Assembly: GCA_040902105.1 (NCBI GenBank)
Contig: JBBDXW010000023.1
Location: 1 to 38,838, forward strand
Direction: 5' to 3'
Origin: IDS-8 sp040902105
GTDB taxonomy: Bacteria > Pseudomonadota > Gammaproteobacteria > Steroidobacterales > Woeseiaceae
DNA: 38,838 bases
This document shows, piece by piece, positions 1-7,887 of the stretch (positions are counted from its first letter, which is position 1; every line of letters begins with the position of its first letter). The position numbers were made by a program, and so were the translations under genes. The notes beneath the pieces were generated by a model. The model worked only from the letters and a program-made list of their open reading frames with translations. It ran no database searches and was not told where the DNA came from.

Positions 1-50
1 CTCCTTGATACGTATACTGCGCCTTCCCCTGTGGTTTGTCAAGTATATAA

Positions 51-641
51 TCGCCGGCGTTTTATACCAACGACTTCAGAACGACGACACAAGGCATCGA
101 CTTTGTCGCCACCTGGTCCAATGACTTCGGCAACGCCGGTAACGGTTTGCTGACTGCCGCGTGGAACTGGACCGAGACCGAAGTAGACGATGCCGGTGAC
201 GAGGTCGCACGCAATACCGTATTGGAGCTGGAGAATTTCAATCCGGATCATCGTGGTATTTTCACCTACAACCACTTTCTGAATAACTGGCGCTTCCTGG
301 CGCGTGCAAGCTATTACGGCGAGTGGACGGTGGGCAACTTCAGCGGCGACCCGACCGATCCCGGTCCCAATGGCACCAACTACACCATGGACTGCGTCCA
401 GGCTAACTTCAATGACAAGTGCTACGACCCTGAGTGGCTGTTCGATCTCGAAGCTGCGTATTCGTTCAACGACACCTGGACGGCGATCGTCGGCGCGCAG
501 AACGTCTTCGACGAGTTCGGTCCGATCGATCAGGATAACCTCGACGGTACCATTGGCTCCGGCAATACCTACGATACCCAGAATCCGTTTGGATTCGACG
601 GCGGTTTCTGGTATCTCCGTGTGGTTGCGGACTTCGAATAA
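51..641 (+). CDS. TonB-dependent receptor, C-terminal fragment (5' end missing or disrupted)
   Basis: This is the last ~196 residues of an outer-membrane TonB-dependent receptor, which imports large ligands using TonB energy. The segment FYTNDFRTTTQGIDFVATW just after position 63, the alternating aromatic beta-strand pattern, the region around AYSFNDTWTAIVGAQNVFDE and the terminal aromatic-rich strand (WYLRVVADFE) are typical of the barrel end. The frame is closed upstream by TAA at 48-50, and the first ~50 bases do not continue the family in this frame. The 5' part is therefore lost to a frameshift, a rearrangement or poor sequence at the edge of the assembly. The substrate cannot be read from this end. 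A strong terminator follows 54 bases after the stop. Confidence 0.8.
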   Translation, partial: SPAFYTNDFRTTTQGIDFVATWSNDFGNAGNGLLTAAWNWTETEVDDAGDEVARNTVLELENFNPDHRGIFTYNHFLNNWRFLARASYYGEWTVGNFSGDPTDPGPNGTNYTMDCVQANFNDKCYDPEWLFDLEAAYSFNDTWTAIVGAQNVFDEFGPIDQDNLDGTIGSGNTYDTQNPFGFDGGFWYLRVVADFE

Positions 642-694
642 CGTCTAACAACGAAATAGCAAGTCAGCGCATAAGCTGGCACGAAAAAAATCAA

Positions 695-721
695 GGGGCA
701 CTTTCGAGTGCCCCTTTTTTT
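695..721 (+). terminator. Rho-independent terminator after the TonB receptor
   Basis: A perfect 8-bp stem GGGGCACT/AGTGCCCC closes a TTCG tetraloop (703-706) and is followed by seven T (715-721). It ends the receptor transcript. AA precedes the stem, so it can only weakly serve the convergent gene at 754-1218. Confidence 0.93.
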
Positions 722-753
722 GGTTGCTCGTGGAGTGGGCTCCAGGCTGAAGT

Positions 754-1218
754 TTAGGACCGACGCATCGTCATCGAGCGGAAGCCGATATAGAGCAACA
801 AAACAAGCTTCAGCAGCTGCAGTACCGAGTAGGTTCCGTGCGCGATGGACGGACCGGGCTCAATTCCCTCGAGTATCTGCTGTGTCCGCGCGGACAGTTC
901 GGGCAGCAGCCATAGCGCCTGGGCGAGCATAATCAGTATCAGTGCGGAACAGGCGAGAATAAACTGCCGCGCGTAGCCTGAAAAACGCACCAGGATCAGC
1001 AACACGATCAGCGCAATGAACTCGGCCTTGTTGAGTGCCGCGAAAACGACCCGTCCGACGTCGAGCGCGATTTCCCGGGTAATCGTCGGCGCCGTGAACT
1101 TCACCGGCGTTTCCAGCAGCGAGATGCCTGCCGACATGCCGAACCAGATAAAGCTGACCCATGCCGGGTTTTTGAGGTTCTCGGCCAACCGTTTCAGGGT
1201 TTTATTACGCTCAGGCAT
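754..1218 (-). CDS. Small integral membrane protein of unknown function
   Basis: A 154-residue protein with about four hydrophobic segments: NPAWVSFIWFGMSAGISLL, a segment around residues 55-75 (FIALIVLLILV), FILACSALILIMLAQALWLL, and a C-terminal one (LLKLVLLLYIGF). A longer frame starts at 1287, but the ATG at 1218 has GAGGGA a few bases upstream and starts a normal cytoplasmic basic leader (MPERNKTLKRL), so I chose it. It is divergent from the ctlX-like gene, with about 70 bases between the starts, and convergent with the TonB receptor. I do not recognise a named family with certainty; the pattern of a conserved FTAP..ALDVGR loop between helices suggests a conserved family of unassigned role. 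Confidence 0.72.
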   Translation of the reverse strand: MPERNKTLKRLAENLKNPAWVSFIWFGMSAGISLLETPVKFTAPTITREIALDVGRVVFAALNKAEFIALIVLLILVRFSGYARQFILACSALILIMLAQALWLLPELSARTQQILEGIEPGPSIAHGTYSVLQLLKLVLLLYIGFRSMTMRRS

Positions 1219-1287
1219 AATCCCTCGCTTGTTTTCGGCATGTGTCAGGGGCAAGCTCCGGGCACTCCCATCTGCAAATTTAACCAT

Positions 1288-2229
1288 ATGGCCTCGGCAA
1301 AGGAATCACAACTGGCGTCGGCCGTGCTGATGATCCGGCCGGCACGATTTCAAAGTAATCCGCAGACAGCGGAATCCAATCGTTTCCAGGGCAGGAGCAG
1401 CGTATCGCCTGCGGAGCAGCACGCCGCGGCGCTCGCGGAGTTCGAGGACCTGAAAAATGCACTGGAGCGCACGGGAATTCGTGTCGTGGTATTCGATGAC
1501 ACGCCCGAACCGCACACCCCCGATGCATTATTCCCGAACAACTGGGTCAGTTTTCATGCGGACGGCAGCGCCGTGCTGTACCCGATGCAAGCCGCGAACC
1601 GCCGTACCGAGCGGCGGCGCGACATCGTGGAATCGCTGGCGGACAATCATGGTTTCGTGGTGCGCGAAATCATCGACCTGTCGCACCACGAGAAGGACGG
1701 GCATTTCCTGGAAGGCACGGGCAGCATGGTGCTCGATCGTGCCAATCGCATCGCCTACGCCTGTCTTTCGTCGCGCACGCATCTCGATGCACTCGGCGAA
1801 TTTGCCCAGCGGCTCGATTACGAAGTGCTGGCGTTCGATGCGATCGATCAGAACAATGCTGCGATCTACCATACGAACGTGCTGATGAACGTCGGCGAAA
1901 AGATCGCGGTCGTTTGCGATGAGGCGATTCCACGCGAGAAACAGCGGCAAGCGGTGATGGAGAGCCTGGCGGGCACGGGACATGACGTCATTCCGCTGAC
2001 GTTTGCACAACTACAGGCGTTTGCCGGCAATATGCTCGAACTGAGATCGTCGAGTGGCCGGCGGGTGACCGCGATGTCAGCGCAGGCACGCCGTGCCTTG
2101 AACGAGGAACAACTGGCGAAATTCGGCCAGAACGGCGACATTGTCAGCGCATCGATCGACACCATCGAATGTTCGGCTGGCGGCAGTGTCCGCTGCATGC
2201 TGGCGGAAATTCACCTTCCGGAGGCTTGA
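1288..2229 (+). CDS. ctlX: CtlX-like amidinotransferase-fold hydrolase (citrulline utilization hydrolase family)
   Basis: A 313-residue pentein-fold (amidinotransferase superfamily) enzyme. The family hydrolyses guanidino or ureido groups through a covalent Cys intermediate. Visible are the substrate-site segment FPNNWVSFH, the GTGSMVLDR segment, the catalytic His in YHTNV (about H195) and the nucleophile Cys near the end in GGSVRCMLAE (about C303), the order expected for CtlX. The frame opens at 1240, but ATG 1288 starts the conserved part; no strong Shine-Dalgarno is visible, and ATG 1330 is an alternative. The next gene begins nine bases after the stop and encodes a second pentein hydrolase, so both probably act on arginine or citrulline. 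Substrate is inferred from family only. Confidence 0.87.
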   Translation: MASAKESQLASAVLMIRPARFQSNPQTAESNRFQGRSSVSPAEQHAAALAEFEDLKNALERTGIRVVVFDDTPEPHTPDALFPNNWVSFHADGSAVLYPMQAANRRTERRRDIVESLADNHGFVVREIIDLSHHEKDGHFLEGTGSMVLDRANRIAYACLSSRTHLDALGEFAQRLDYEVLAFDAIDQNNAAIYHTNVLMNVGEKIAVVCDEAIPREKQRQAVMESLAGTGHDVIPLTFAQLQAFAGNMLELRSSSGRRVTAMSAQARRALNEEQLAKFGQNGDIVSASIDTIECSAGGSVRCMLAEIHLPEA

Positions 2230-2238
2230 AAGCAGACC

Positions 2239-3069
2239 ATGGCGGACTTCCGCGACCGAATCCTGATGTGCCCCCCGGACTATTTCACCGTCGAGTACGT
2301 CATCAACCCGTGGATGGCCGGGCACGAAAGCTCGCTCGACATCGGGCGCGCGAAGAAGCAATGGCAGGTGCTGCACGATACGCTCGCCGAACACGCGGAC
2401 ATCGTGACGATCGACCCGCAGCCGGACCTGCCGGACATGGTGTTTACCGCGAACGCCGGCGTCGTCTACGGCAACAAGGCGGTTGCGAGCCATTTCATGC
2501 CGCACGAGCGGCGGCCCGAGGAACCGCATTTCAAGAAATGGTTTCGCGAGAACGGCTTCGATTTGCTGGACCTGGATGAGAAGATCGGCTTCGAAGGCGC
2601 CGGCGATTGTCTTCTCGATCGCGGCGGTCCGTGGCTCTGGACGGGTTACGGTTTTCGCACGGAGATCGAGGCGCACGAAGAGATTCGGAGGTTTTTCGGG
2701 CTCGACCTGGTTTCCATCCGGCTGACCGACTCGCGCTTCTATCACATCGATACCTGTTTCTGCCCGCTCTCCGGCGGGTTCCTGATGTATCACCCGCCGG
2801 CGTTCGACTTTGAATCGCGCATGGCAATCGAGTCACGGATCCCTTCACACAAGCGCATCGTGGTCGACACCGCGGATGCGGGAAACTTCGCCTGCAACGC
2901 CGTCAACATCGGCGACCTGGTGTTCCTCAACAAGGCATCCGATGCGCTGAAAGCGAGCCTCATGCTGGCTGGCTTCAAAGTGCAAGAAATCGATCTGTCC
3001 GAGTTTCTGAAGGCCGGCGGCTCAGCCAAGTGCCTGACCCTGAAAATCGCCGAACCCGAACATGGATAG
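2239..3069 (+). CDS. Arginine dihydrolase/dimethylargininase-like amidinotransferase
   Basis: A 276-residue pentein hydrolase of the group that includes DDAH-like proteins and the cyanobacterial arginine dihydrolases ArgZ/AgrE. Key signatures are DMVFTANAG (residues ~62-70), EGAGD (~117-121, acidic substrate ligand), the catalytic His in YHIDTCF (H169) and the nucleophilic Cys in GGSAKCLTLK (C265). All catalytic residues are present, so it should be active. The family hydrolyses arginine (to ornithine, CO2 and ammonia, or to citrulline) or methylated arginine; sequence reading does not settle which. It is co-directional with the CtlX-like gene, with a GGAG about 16 bases before the ATG. Together the pair suggests a two-enzyme route for releasing nitrogen from arginine/citrulline. 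Confidence 0.85.
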   Translation: MADFRDRILMCPPDYFTVEYVINPWMAGHESSLDIGRAKKQWQVLHDTLAEHADIVTIDPQPDLPDMVFTANAGVVYGNKAVASHFMPHERRPEEPHFKKWFRENGFDLLDLDEKIGFEGAGDCLLDRGGPWLWTGYGFRTEIEAHEEIRRFFGLDLVSIRLTDSRFYHIDTCFCPLSGGFLMYHPPAFDFESRMAIESRIPSHKRIVVDTADAGNFACNAVNIGDLVFLNKASDALKASLMLAGFKVQEIDLSEFLKAGGSAKCLTLKIAEPEHG

Positions 3070-3112
3070 CAGCCGCGGGCCGGGTTCGAGGAGTCCGCAG
3101 GGTTGAACGAGA

Positions 3113-4927
3113 ATGGCTGCTGAAGCGCATCGCTACCGTATTACCCCGATAAACCCGGGTGCGCACCTGTTCCAGGTGAAGCTCGACATTGCCGACCCGG
3201 ACCCGGCAGGCCAGCTGGTCTCGATCCCCGCATGGATACCGGGCAGCTACCTCGTGCGCGATTTCGCGCGGAACGTCGTGTCGATCAAAGCACAGGCCGG
3301 CGATCGCGACGTCGAACTCACGAAAATCGACAAAAGCAGCTGGCAGGCGGATGCCTGTCACGAGGCACTAACCATTACCTGCGAAATTTTCGCCTACGAC
3401 CTGAGTGTCAGGGGCGCACACTGTGACACCACGCATGCGTACTTCAACGGGGCGTGTGTATTCCCGCAGGTGGTCGGCCAGGAAGAGCGCGCGTGCGAAG
3501 TCGAAATATGTCCTCCGCCCAGGCCGCTCGGCAACGACTGGCGCGTTGCGACCTCGATGCGCCCGAGGAACGCGGAGCGCTATGGCTTCGGCAACTACCA
3601 CGCCGACAATTACGATGAGCTGATCGATCATCCTGTAGAGATCGGCAATCTGCTGATCGGCGAGTTCGAAGCGGGCGGCATTCCGCACGCCATTGCAGTA
3701 CGCGGCCACACGCGAATCGATATGGCACGGGTCTGCCACGACCTGGCGACGCTGTGCGAACAACATCTCGCGCTGCTCGGCGCGCCGAAGGATCTCGATC
3801 GTTACCTGTTCCTGCTGCTCGTGCTGCCGGACGGATACGGCGGCCTGGAACATCGCTGGTCATCCAGTCTCGTCTGCGGTCGCGGGGACCTGCCGGTGCG
3901 CGGGGAATCCGGGACGAAAAGCGGCTATCGAAAGTTCCTGCGTCTTTGCAGCCACGAGTACTTTCATCTGTGGAACGTCAAGCGGATGAAGCCCGGGCGC
4001 TTCACGCCGTACGATCTTCGCGCCGAATCGCACACGTGCCTCCTGTGGGTCTTCGAAGGCATCACGTCGTATTACGACAGTTACCAGCTCATGCGATCCG
4101 GGCTTATCACCCGCGAGAGTTATCTCGAGTTGCTGGCCAAGACCATAACGCGCGTCTTACGTACCCGCGGCCGTTTCCGCCAAAGCGTGGAAGAGTCGAG
4201 CTTCGACGCGTGGACGAAGTTCTACAGACCGGACGCGAACACCAGCAATGCGGTGATCAGCTACTACACCAAGGGCTCGTTGATTGCGCTCGCGCTGGAC
4301 CTGACGATTCGCCGCGATACCGATGCAAAAGAGTCGCTGGATACGGTAATGCGCGAGTGCTGGAAGAGATTCGGCGAAACGGGCGAGGGCATGCCGGAGA
4401 TGGGATTCGAATCGATCGCGGCATCCGTGAGCGGCCTCGATTTGCGCGAATTCTTCGAGCGCTATGTGCGCGGAACGGGCGATCTGCCGCTGCAGAAGAT
4501 GCTGAAGGATTTCGGCGTCATCATGCGCCTTCGCGCGGCGGACGGGACCGACGACGCGGGCGGCAAGCCGTCCACGGCCGATACGGCGCCGGCCCCGTGG
4601 CTCGGCATGAATGTCGGCGCAAAGAGCGGCAAAGACCTGGTGACCATGGTGCACACGGACAGTCCCGCGGAACGCGCCGGCATTGCGCCGGGCGACGAGT
4701 TGATCGCATTGAACGACGTGCGTTTGACGGCCGCCAATATCGACACGCGGCTGCGCGAGTATCACGCCGGCGACAAGGTTTCGCTCAGCGTGTTTCGCAA
4801 CGACGGGCTATTGAAATTCAAAGTGAGGCTCGGCGACCCGCCGGAGGATACCTGCTACCTGGAAATCGACGGCGAGCGAAGCGCGAAGGCGGAGCAGGCC
4901 CTGGCGGCGTGGCTGTCGCAGCCGTAA
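3113..4927 (+). CDS. M61 family metallopeptidase with C-terminal PDZ domain
   Basis: A 604-residue M61 (glycyl aminopeptidase family) protein. The N-terminal beta domain (residues 1-~180) carries the typical IPAWIPGSYLVRDFARN segment. The zinc site is HEYFH at 281-285, followed by LWNVKRMKP, with the third ligand Glu in WVFEGITSYYDS about 40 residues later. A PDZ domain occupies roughly 495-590 (APWLGMNVG, then AERAGIAPGDELIALNDV). No signal peptide is visible, so a cytoplasmic location is likely. Members remove N-terminal Gly or Ala from peptides; the PDZ domain probably positions the substrate C-terminus. Gene and family length agree well. It follows the pentein pair by 43 bases and may be cotranscribed. 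Confidence 0.93.
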   Translation: MAAEAHRYRITPINPGAHLFQVKLDIADPDPAGQLVSIPAWIPGSYLVRDFARNVVSIKAQAGDRDVELTKIDKSSWQADACHEALTITCEIFAYDLSVRGAHCDTTHAYFNGACVFPQVVGQEERACEVEICPPPRPLGNDWRVATSMRPRNAERYGFGNYHADNYDELIDHPVEIGNLLIGEFEAGGIPHAIAVRGHTRIDMARVCHDLATLCEQHLALLGAPKDLDRYLFLLLVLPDGYGGLEHRWSSSLVCGRGDLPVRGESGTKSGYRKFLRLCSHEYFHLWNVKRMKPGRFTPYDLRAESHTCLLWVFEGITSYYDSYQLMRSGLITRESYLELLAKTITRVLRTRGRFRQSVEESSFDAWTKFYRPDANTSNAVISYYTKGSLIALALDLTIRRDTDAKESLDTVMRECWKRFGETGEGMPEMGFESIAASVSGLDLREFFERYVRGTGDLPLQKMLKDFGVIMRLRAADGTDDAGGKPSTADTAPAPWLGMNVGAKSGKDLVTMVHTDSPAERAGIAPGDELIALNDVRLTAANIDTRLREYHAGDKVSLSVFRNDGLLKFKVRLGDPPEDTCYLEIDGERSAKAEQALAAWLSQP

Positions 4928-4938
4928 GGGAAACCCTG

Positions 4939-5000
4939 TTGGAGCCCGTGACAACGGGCGAATGACCGAGGCCCGGATCGCCCGCTCTCGCGGGTTCCTA
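4939..5000. repeat. REP-like palindromic repeat, copy 1
   Basis: Two imperfect inverted units, TTGGAGCCCG..CGGGCGA and GATCGCCCG..CGGGTTCCTAC, in the gap after the M61 gene. They share the module GGAGCCCGC..GCGGGCGA(C/T) with four other loci in this window. Confidence 0.75.
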
Positions 5001-5156
5001 CAAAGACCCATCCTCCAGATCGTCCCCGTCTCCGTTCGCAAAACCCTCAACCCGCCGGTAAACGAAATACGAATAAACCACCGGCACCAACACAATCACC
5101 ACAATCGCCCCGACCAGCCACTCCGGCGGGACCGGAACGAAGGCACCCGCCAGCAT
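4998..5156 (-). pseudogene. sdpI: C-terminal remnant of an SdpI-family membrane protein
   Basis: A 52-codon frame (ATG 5156, stop 4998) encodes one hydrophobic helix followed by a polar tail: PEWLVGAIVVIVLVPVVYSY, then FVYRRVEGFANGDG. The helix ending in PVVYSY..YRR is how SdpI-family immunity proteins end. An in-frame TAG lies just before it and the rest of the ~200-residue protein is absent, so this is a deletion stub. It lies 28 bases downstream of an SdpR-type repressor on the same strand, and sdpR-sdpI is the usual operon order. No ribosome binding site precedes the ATG. Alternatively it could be a short single-helix protein in its own right. It overlaps the end of the REP repeat. Confidence 0.55.
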
Positions 5157-5184
5157 CAGCTAAGGAGATTTGCACGGCCCCTAG

Positions 5185-5514
5185 TCATTTGACACGCCTC
5201 GTCGATTGTTTACGTTTGCTGCGCGCGCTGTGGCCGGTCTTGTCGCCAGGCGAGAAGACATCCAGCAGCATGGCCATGGTCTCCTGCAATACCGTTGCGT
5301 TCAGTGAGTACACGATGTGCTGCCCGCGTCGTTCCGTACGGACAAGGTCGGCCGCCTTGAGAATATTGAAGTGGTGCGACAGCGACGCCCGAGTGATTGG
5401 AAACGACTCGGCGATCGCGCCCGCGGTCAACGACCCCTTCTGCAGCGTCTTCAGAATGGAACGCCGGGTCGGGTCGGCCAGGGCTTTGAACACGGATTGT
5501 TGCGGCGGAGTCAT
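5185..5514 (-). CDS. sdpR: ArsR-family autorepressor (SdpR type)
   Basis: A 109-residue winged-helix repressor. The ALADPTRRSIL motif, the recognition helix region ITRASLSHHFNILKAADLV and the wing RRGQHIVYSLN match the SdpR subgroup, which lacks metal-binding cysteines. A longer frame begins at 5568, but translation from there would run through the operator; ATG 5514 starts the normal MTPPQQSVFKALADP terminus. There is no Shine-Dalgarno; the start lies six bases inside the operator edge. The C-terminus is a Lys/Arg-rich tail (SARSKRKQSTRRVK). In the family the repressor controls itself and an SdpI membrane partner; here the partner survives only as a stub. Confidence 0.88.
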   Translation of the reverse strand: MTPPQQSVFKALADPTRRSILKTLQKGSLTAGAIAESFPITRASLSHHFNILKAADLVRTERRGQHIVYSLNATVLQETMAMLLDVFSPGDKTGHSARSKRKQSTRRVK

Positions 5515-5519
5515 TTTTG

Positions 5520-5541
5520 TATTTAGACAAACATCTAAATA
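5520..5541. promoter_or_regulatory. Operator of the ArsR/SdpR repressor
   Basis: A perfect inverted repeat TATTTAGA-N6-TCTAAATA (8-bp arms, 22 bp in total) directly upstream of the repressor start. Its position and AT-rich symmetric form fit autorepression by the adjacent winged-helix protein. Confidence 0.75.
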
Positions 5542-5589
5542 AATGTCAATACCGGCGAAACAAGACAAAGTATCGGCAAGGCGCCTACA

Positions 5590-6309
5590 ATGCCGCCCGA
5601 TATTCAGTACGAGGCAGGCGCCACCCCTTTCATGCTGGAACTCGGCATTAAAATCCTCCTGGGTTACTTCACGGGCTCGCTGATGGGCTCGATGATCGTT
5701 GGCAAGCTTCGAGGCGGCATCGATATCCGCAGCATGGGCAGCGGCAATGCCGGCGGCACCAATGCACTGCGCACCCAGGGCTGGAAATTTGCGCTCGGCG
5801 TTATGGCGATCGACGTCGCCAAGGGCGCCATCGGGGCAGGGCTCATTCCGGCACTGGAGCTGCCCGTCATCGGCAACGATCCGTCAGTATCGCGGGTCTG
5901 GCTCGGTCTTTCTTGTGCCGCGGCCGTGGTGGTCGGTCACGTCTGGCCGCTCTGGCACAACTTTCGCGGCGGCAAGGGCGCGGCAACGCTGGTCGGCACG
6001 TTGATCGTGCTGGCGCCGGCTTTGATATTGCCGGTGTTGCTGGTCTGGGCCTGGGTGCTGACGCTGTTCGGCTACGTCGGCCTCGCCACGATGACGGCCG
6101 GACTGTTTGCGCCGATCTACCTGGGTCTCACACGGTTGCCCGATGACGAGCCGCTGTTCATTTACAGCGCCGCGATGGCACTGTACCTGGTATTCAACCA
6201 CCGCTCGAACATTCGGCGCATGTTCGCCGGAACGGAATCGAGGAACACGCATCTCATGCTGTTTCGCCGCAAGCGCGGGCCCATGGGCGTTGACGCTGAC
6301 GATGACTGA
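5590..6309 (+). CDS. plsY: Glycerol-3-phosphate acyltransferase PlsY
   Basis: A 239-residue inner-membrane enzyme that acylates glycerol-3-phosphate using acyl-phosphate, the first step of phospholipid synthesis. The three family motifs are visible: GSGNAGGTNALR (acyl-phosphate/active site), VWPLWHNFRGGKGAAT, and the C-terminal FNHRSNIRR. Five to six hydrophobic segments fit the fold. ATG 5590 has AAGG upstream; ATG 5632 (MLELGIKILLGYF) is a plausible alternative that removes a 14-residue hydrophilic leader. Its TGA overlaps the birA ATG by eight bases, so the two are translationally coupled. Confidence 0.93.
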   Translation: MPPDIQYEAGATPFMLELGIKILLGYFTGSLMGSMIVGKLRGGIDIRSMGSGNAGGTNALRTQGWKFALGVMAIDVAKGAIGAGLIPALELPVIGNDPSVSRVWLGLSCAAAVVVGHVWPLWHNFRGGKGAATLVGTLIVLAPALILPVLLVWAWVLTLFGYVGLATMTAGLFAPIYLGLTRLPDDEPLFIYSAAMALYLVFNHRSNIRRMFAGTESRNTHLMLFRRKRGPMGVDADDD

Positions 6310-7120
6310 CGACGCCGACGACATTCTGCAGAGGATAAACACCAGCGCGCGGACGTCGCTGGACACGCTGCACGCATTCGCGGAACTGGATTCGACCAAC
6401 ACCTGGCTGTTGCAGCAGGAAAGCCCGCTTCGCGGCCGGTTTCGTGCCGTGATTGCGGAACACCAGACGGCCGGCCGCGGCCGGGACGGAAAAATATGGC
6501 TGTCGGCGCCTGCATCGGGACTTTGCCTTTCGCTCGCTTACACGTTTGCGGAAACGCCACGCAATCTGCCGAGCCTGACGCTGGCGATCGGCGTCGGCCT
6601 TGCCGTCGCGTTGGGAGAGATCGGTGTCCGCGACGTAGCCCTCAAATGGCCGAACGACCTGGTGGCGCATGACGCCAAACTTGGCGGCATCCTGACCGAG
6701 GTTCACTCGAAGGGCGGCAAGGGCCACACGGTCGTTGTCGGGGTCGGGTTGAATGTCGATCTGTCGAACGCGATGCGCTATACGGCGCCGGCGTCGTGGA
6801 CCGTCAGGATAACGGATCTTACCGAATGCATGGGAGCGCCGCCGATCCGGGCGGAGTTGGCCGCTGCAGTCATCGAGAGCCTCATCGATTCCGTCAGCCG
6901 CTTCGAGCGCGACGGGTTTGGCCCTTTCCGCTCCGCCTGGCAGAACTGCGACTGGCTCAAGGGCAAAACCGTGAGAGTGCAGCAATCTCACGGCCTGATT
7001 AACGGAATCGCCGACGGAATCGATGACGATGGCGCTCTGTTGATCAGAACGGATACGGGAACGGAGCGCGTGATCTCGGGATCCGTCGAAGTCCCTGCTT
7101 ACGGTGCTGCCTGCGCATGA
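6302..7120 (+). CDS. birA: Biotin--[acetyl-CoA-carboxylase] ligase, monofunctional
   Basis: A 272-residue biotin protein ligase that activates biotin with ATP and attaches it to the carboxylase carrier protein. The catalytic domain shows ELDSTNTWLL (~30-39), the GRGRDGKIW adenylate-binding loop (~60), ALKWPNDL and KLGGILTE, and a small C-terminal SH3-like domain from ~220. The N-terminal winged helix that makes E. coli BirA a repressor is absent, so this copy is an enzyme only. It sits in an overlapping operon: the start lies inside plsY and the stop overlaps the coaX start as ATGA. Confidence 0.92.
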   Translation: MTDDADDILQRINTSARTSLDTLHAFAELDSTNTWLLQQESPLRGRFRAVIAEHQTAGRGRDGKIWLSAPASGLCLSLAYTFAETPRNLPSLTLAIGVGLAVALGEIGVRDVALKWPNDLVAHDAKLGGILTEVHSKGGKGHTVVVGVGLNVDLSNAMRYTAPASWTVRITDLTECMGAPPIRAELAAAVIESLIDSVSRFERDGFGPFRSAWQNCDWLKGKTVRVQQSHGLINGIADGIDDDGALLIRTDTGTERVISGSVEVPAYGAACA

Positions 7121-7887
7121 GCGTGCCGCGGGCGTTGCTGTTCGACGTCGGCAATACGCGCCTCAAATGGGGCTTGCTGGAAAACAACCGCATCGGCAAA
7201 ACCGGCAGCATCACTCACGAGAAATTGCACGATTCAGGGTTTGGCGCGCTGACCTCGCATCTGCCGCGACAAGTCGACCGCGTTCTCGCAAGCAACGTCG
7301 CCGGCCATACCTTCGCGACGCGGCTGTCGGGTGTCGTCGGTATGCACAGTAACTGTGAGGTTCATTTCGCCCACGCGGAGCGCGAGGCCTTCGGCCTGAC
7401 GAACAGCTACAAGCGGCCGAGGCGCATCGGTGTCGATCGATGGGTGGCGATGATCGGCGCGCGCGCGGAGTTCCGGTCGGCGCTGTGCGTCGTCGATGCC
7501 GGGACAGCGGTCACGATCGACGCGGTAGATCGGGACGGACTGCATCTGGGCGGCATGATCGTGCCCGGCCTCAGGTCGATGGCGGATTCGCTGCACCTGA
7601 ATACGAGCGAGATTCCGGCAGCGAGACGAAGCGCGGCGGGTACCTCGAGCGGGATGAACGCGTTTGCGAACACGACGGAGGGCGCCGTGCAAAACGGTGC
7701 GCTGACGGCAATCTGCGGCGCAGTCGAGCGGGCTGTGCGCACGATGCGCTCGGCAGGATTCCGGCCGAAGGTCGTCTTGACCGGCGGCGATGCCTCGCGC
7801 ATTCTGAAACTCCTGGACGCCAACGTGCTGCACCGGCCGAATCTCGTTTTGCAGGGCCTGGCGTTCATGGTACAGAGCGATTCATGA
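7117..7887 (+). CDS. coaX: Type III pantothenate kinase
   Basis: A 256-residue ASKHA-fold kinase that phosphorylates pantothenate, the first step of CoA synthesis. Visible are the phosphate-1 loop FDVGNTRLKWG at the N-terminus, the substrate segment RIGVDRWVAMIGAR, the phosphate-2 region VVDAGTAVTIDAV, the GGMIVPGL segment and VVLTGGDA near the C-terminus. No coaA-type motif is present. It starts in a 4-base ATGA overlap with birA and its own stop overlaps the next ATG by four bases. birA-coaX adjacency is common in Gammaproteobacteria. Confidence 0.94.
   Translation: MSVPRALLFDVGNTRLKWGLLENNRIGKTGSITHEKLHDSGFGALTSHLPRQVDRVLASNVAGHTFATRLSGVVGMHSNCEVHFAHAEREAFGLTNSYKRPRRIGVDRWVAMIGARAEFRSALCVVDAGTAVTIDAVDRDGLHLGGMIVPGLRSMADSLHLNTSEIPAARRSAAGTSSGMNAFANTTEGAVQNGALTAICGAVERAVRTMRSAGFRPKVVLTGGDASRILKLLDANVLHRPNLVLQGLAFMVQSDS

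Noticed and set aside
3754..4965. A 403-codon plus-strand frame
   Set aside because: It overlaps the M61 peptidase in another frame and encodes an Arg-rich product without domain features, a shadow of high GC content.
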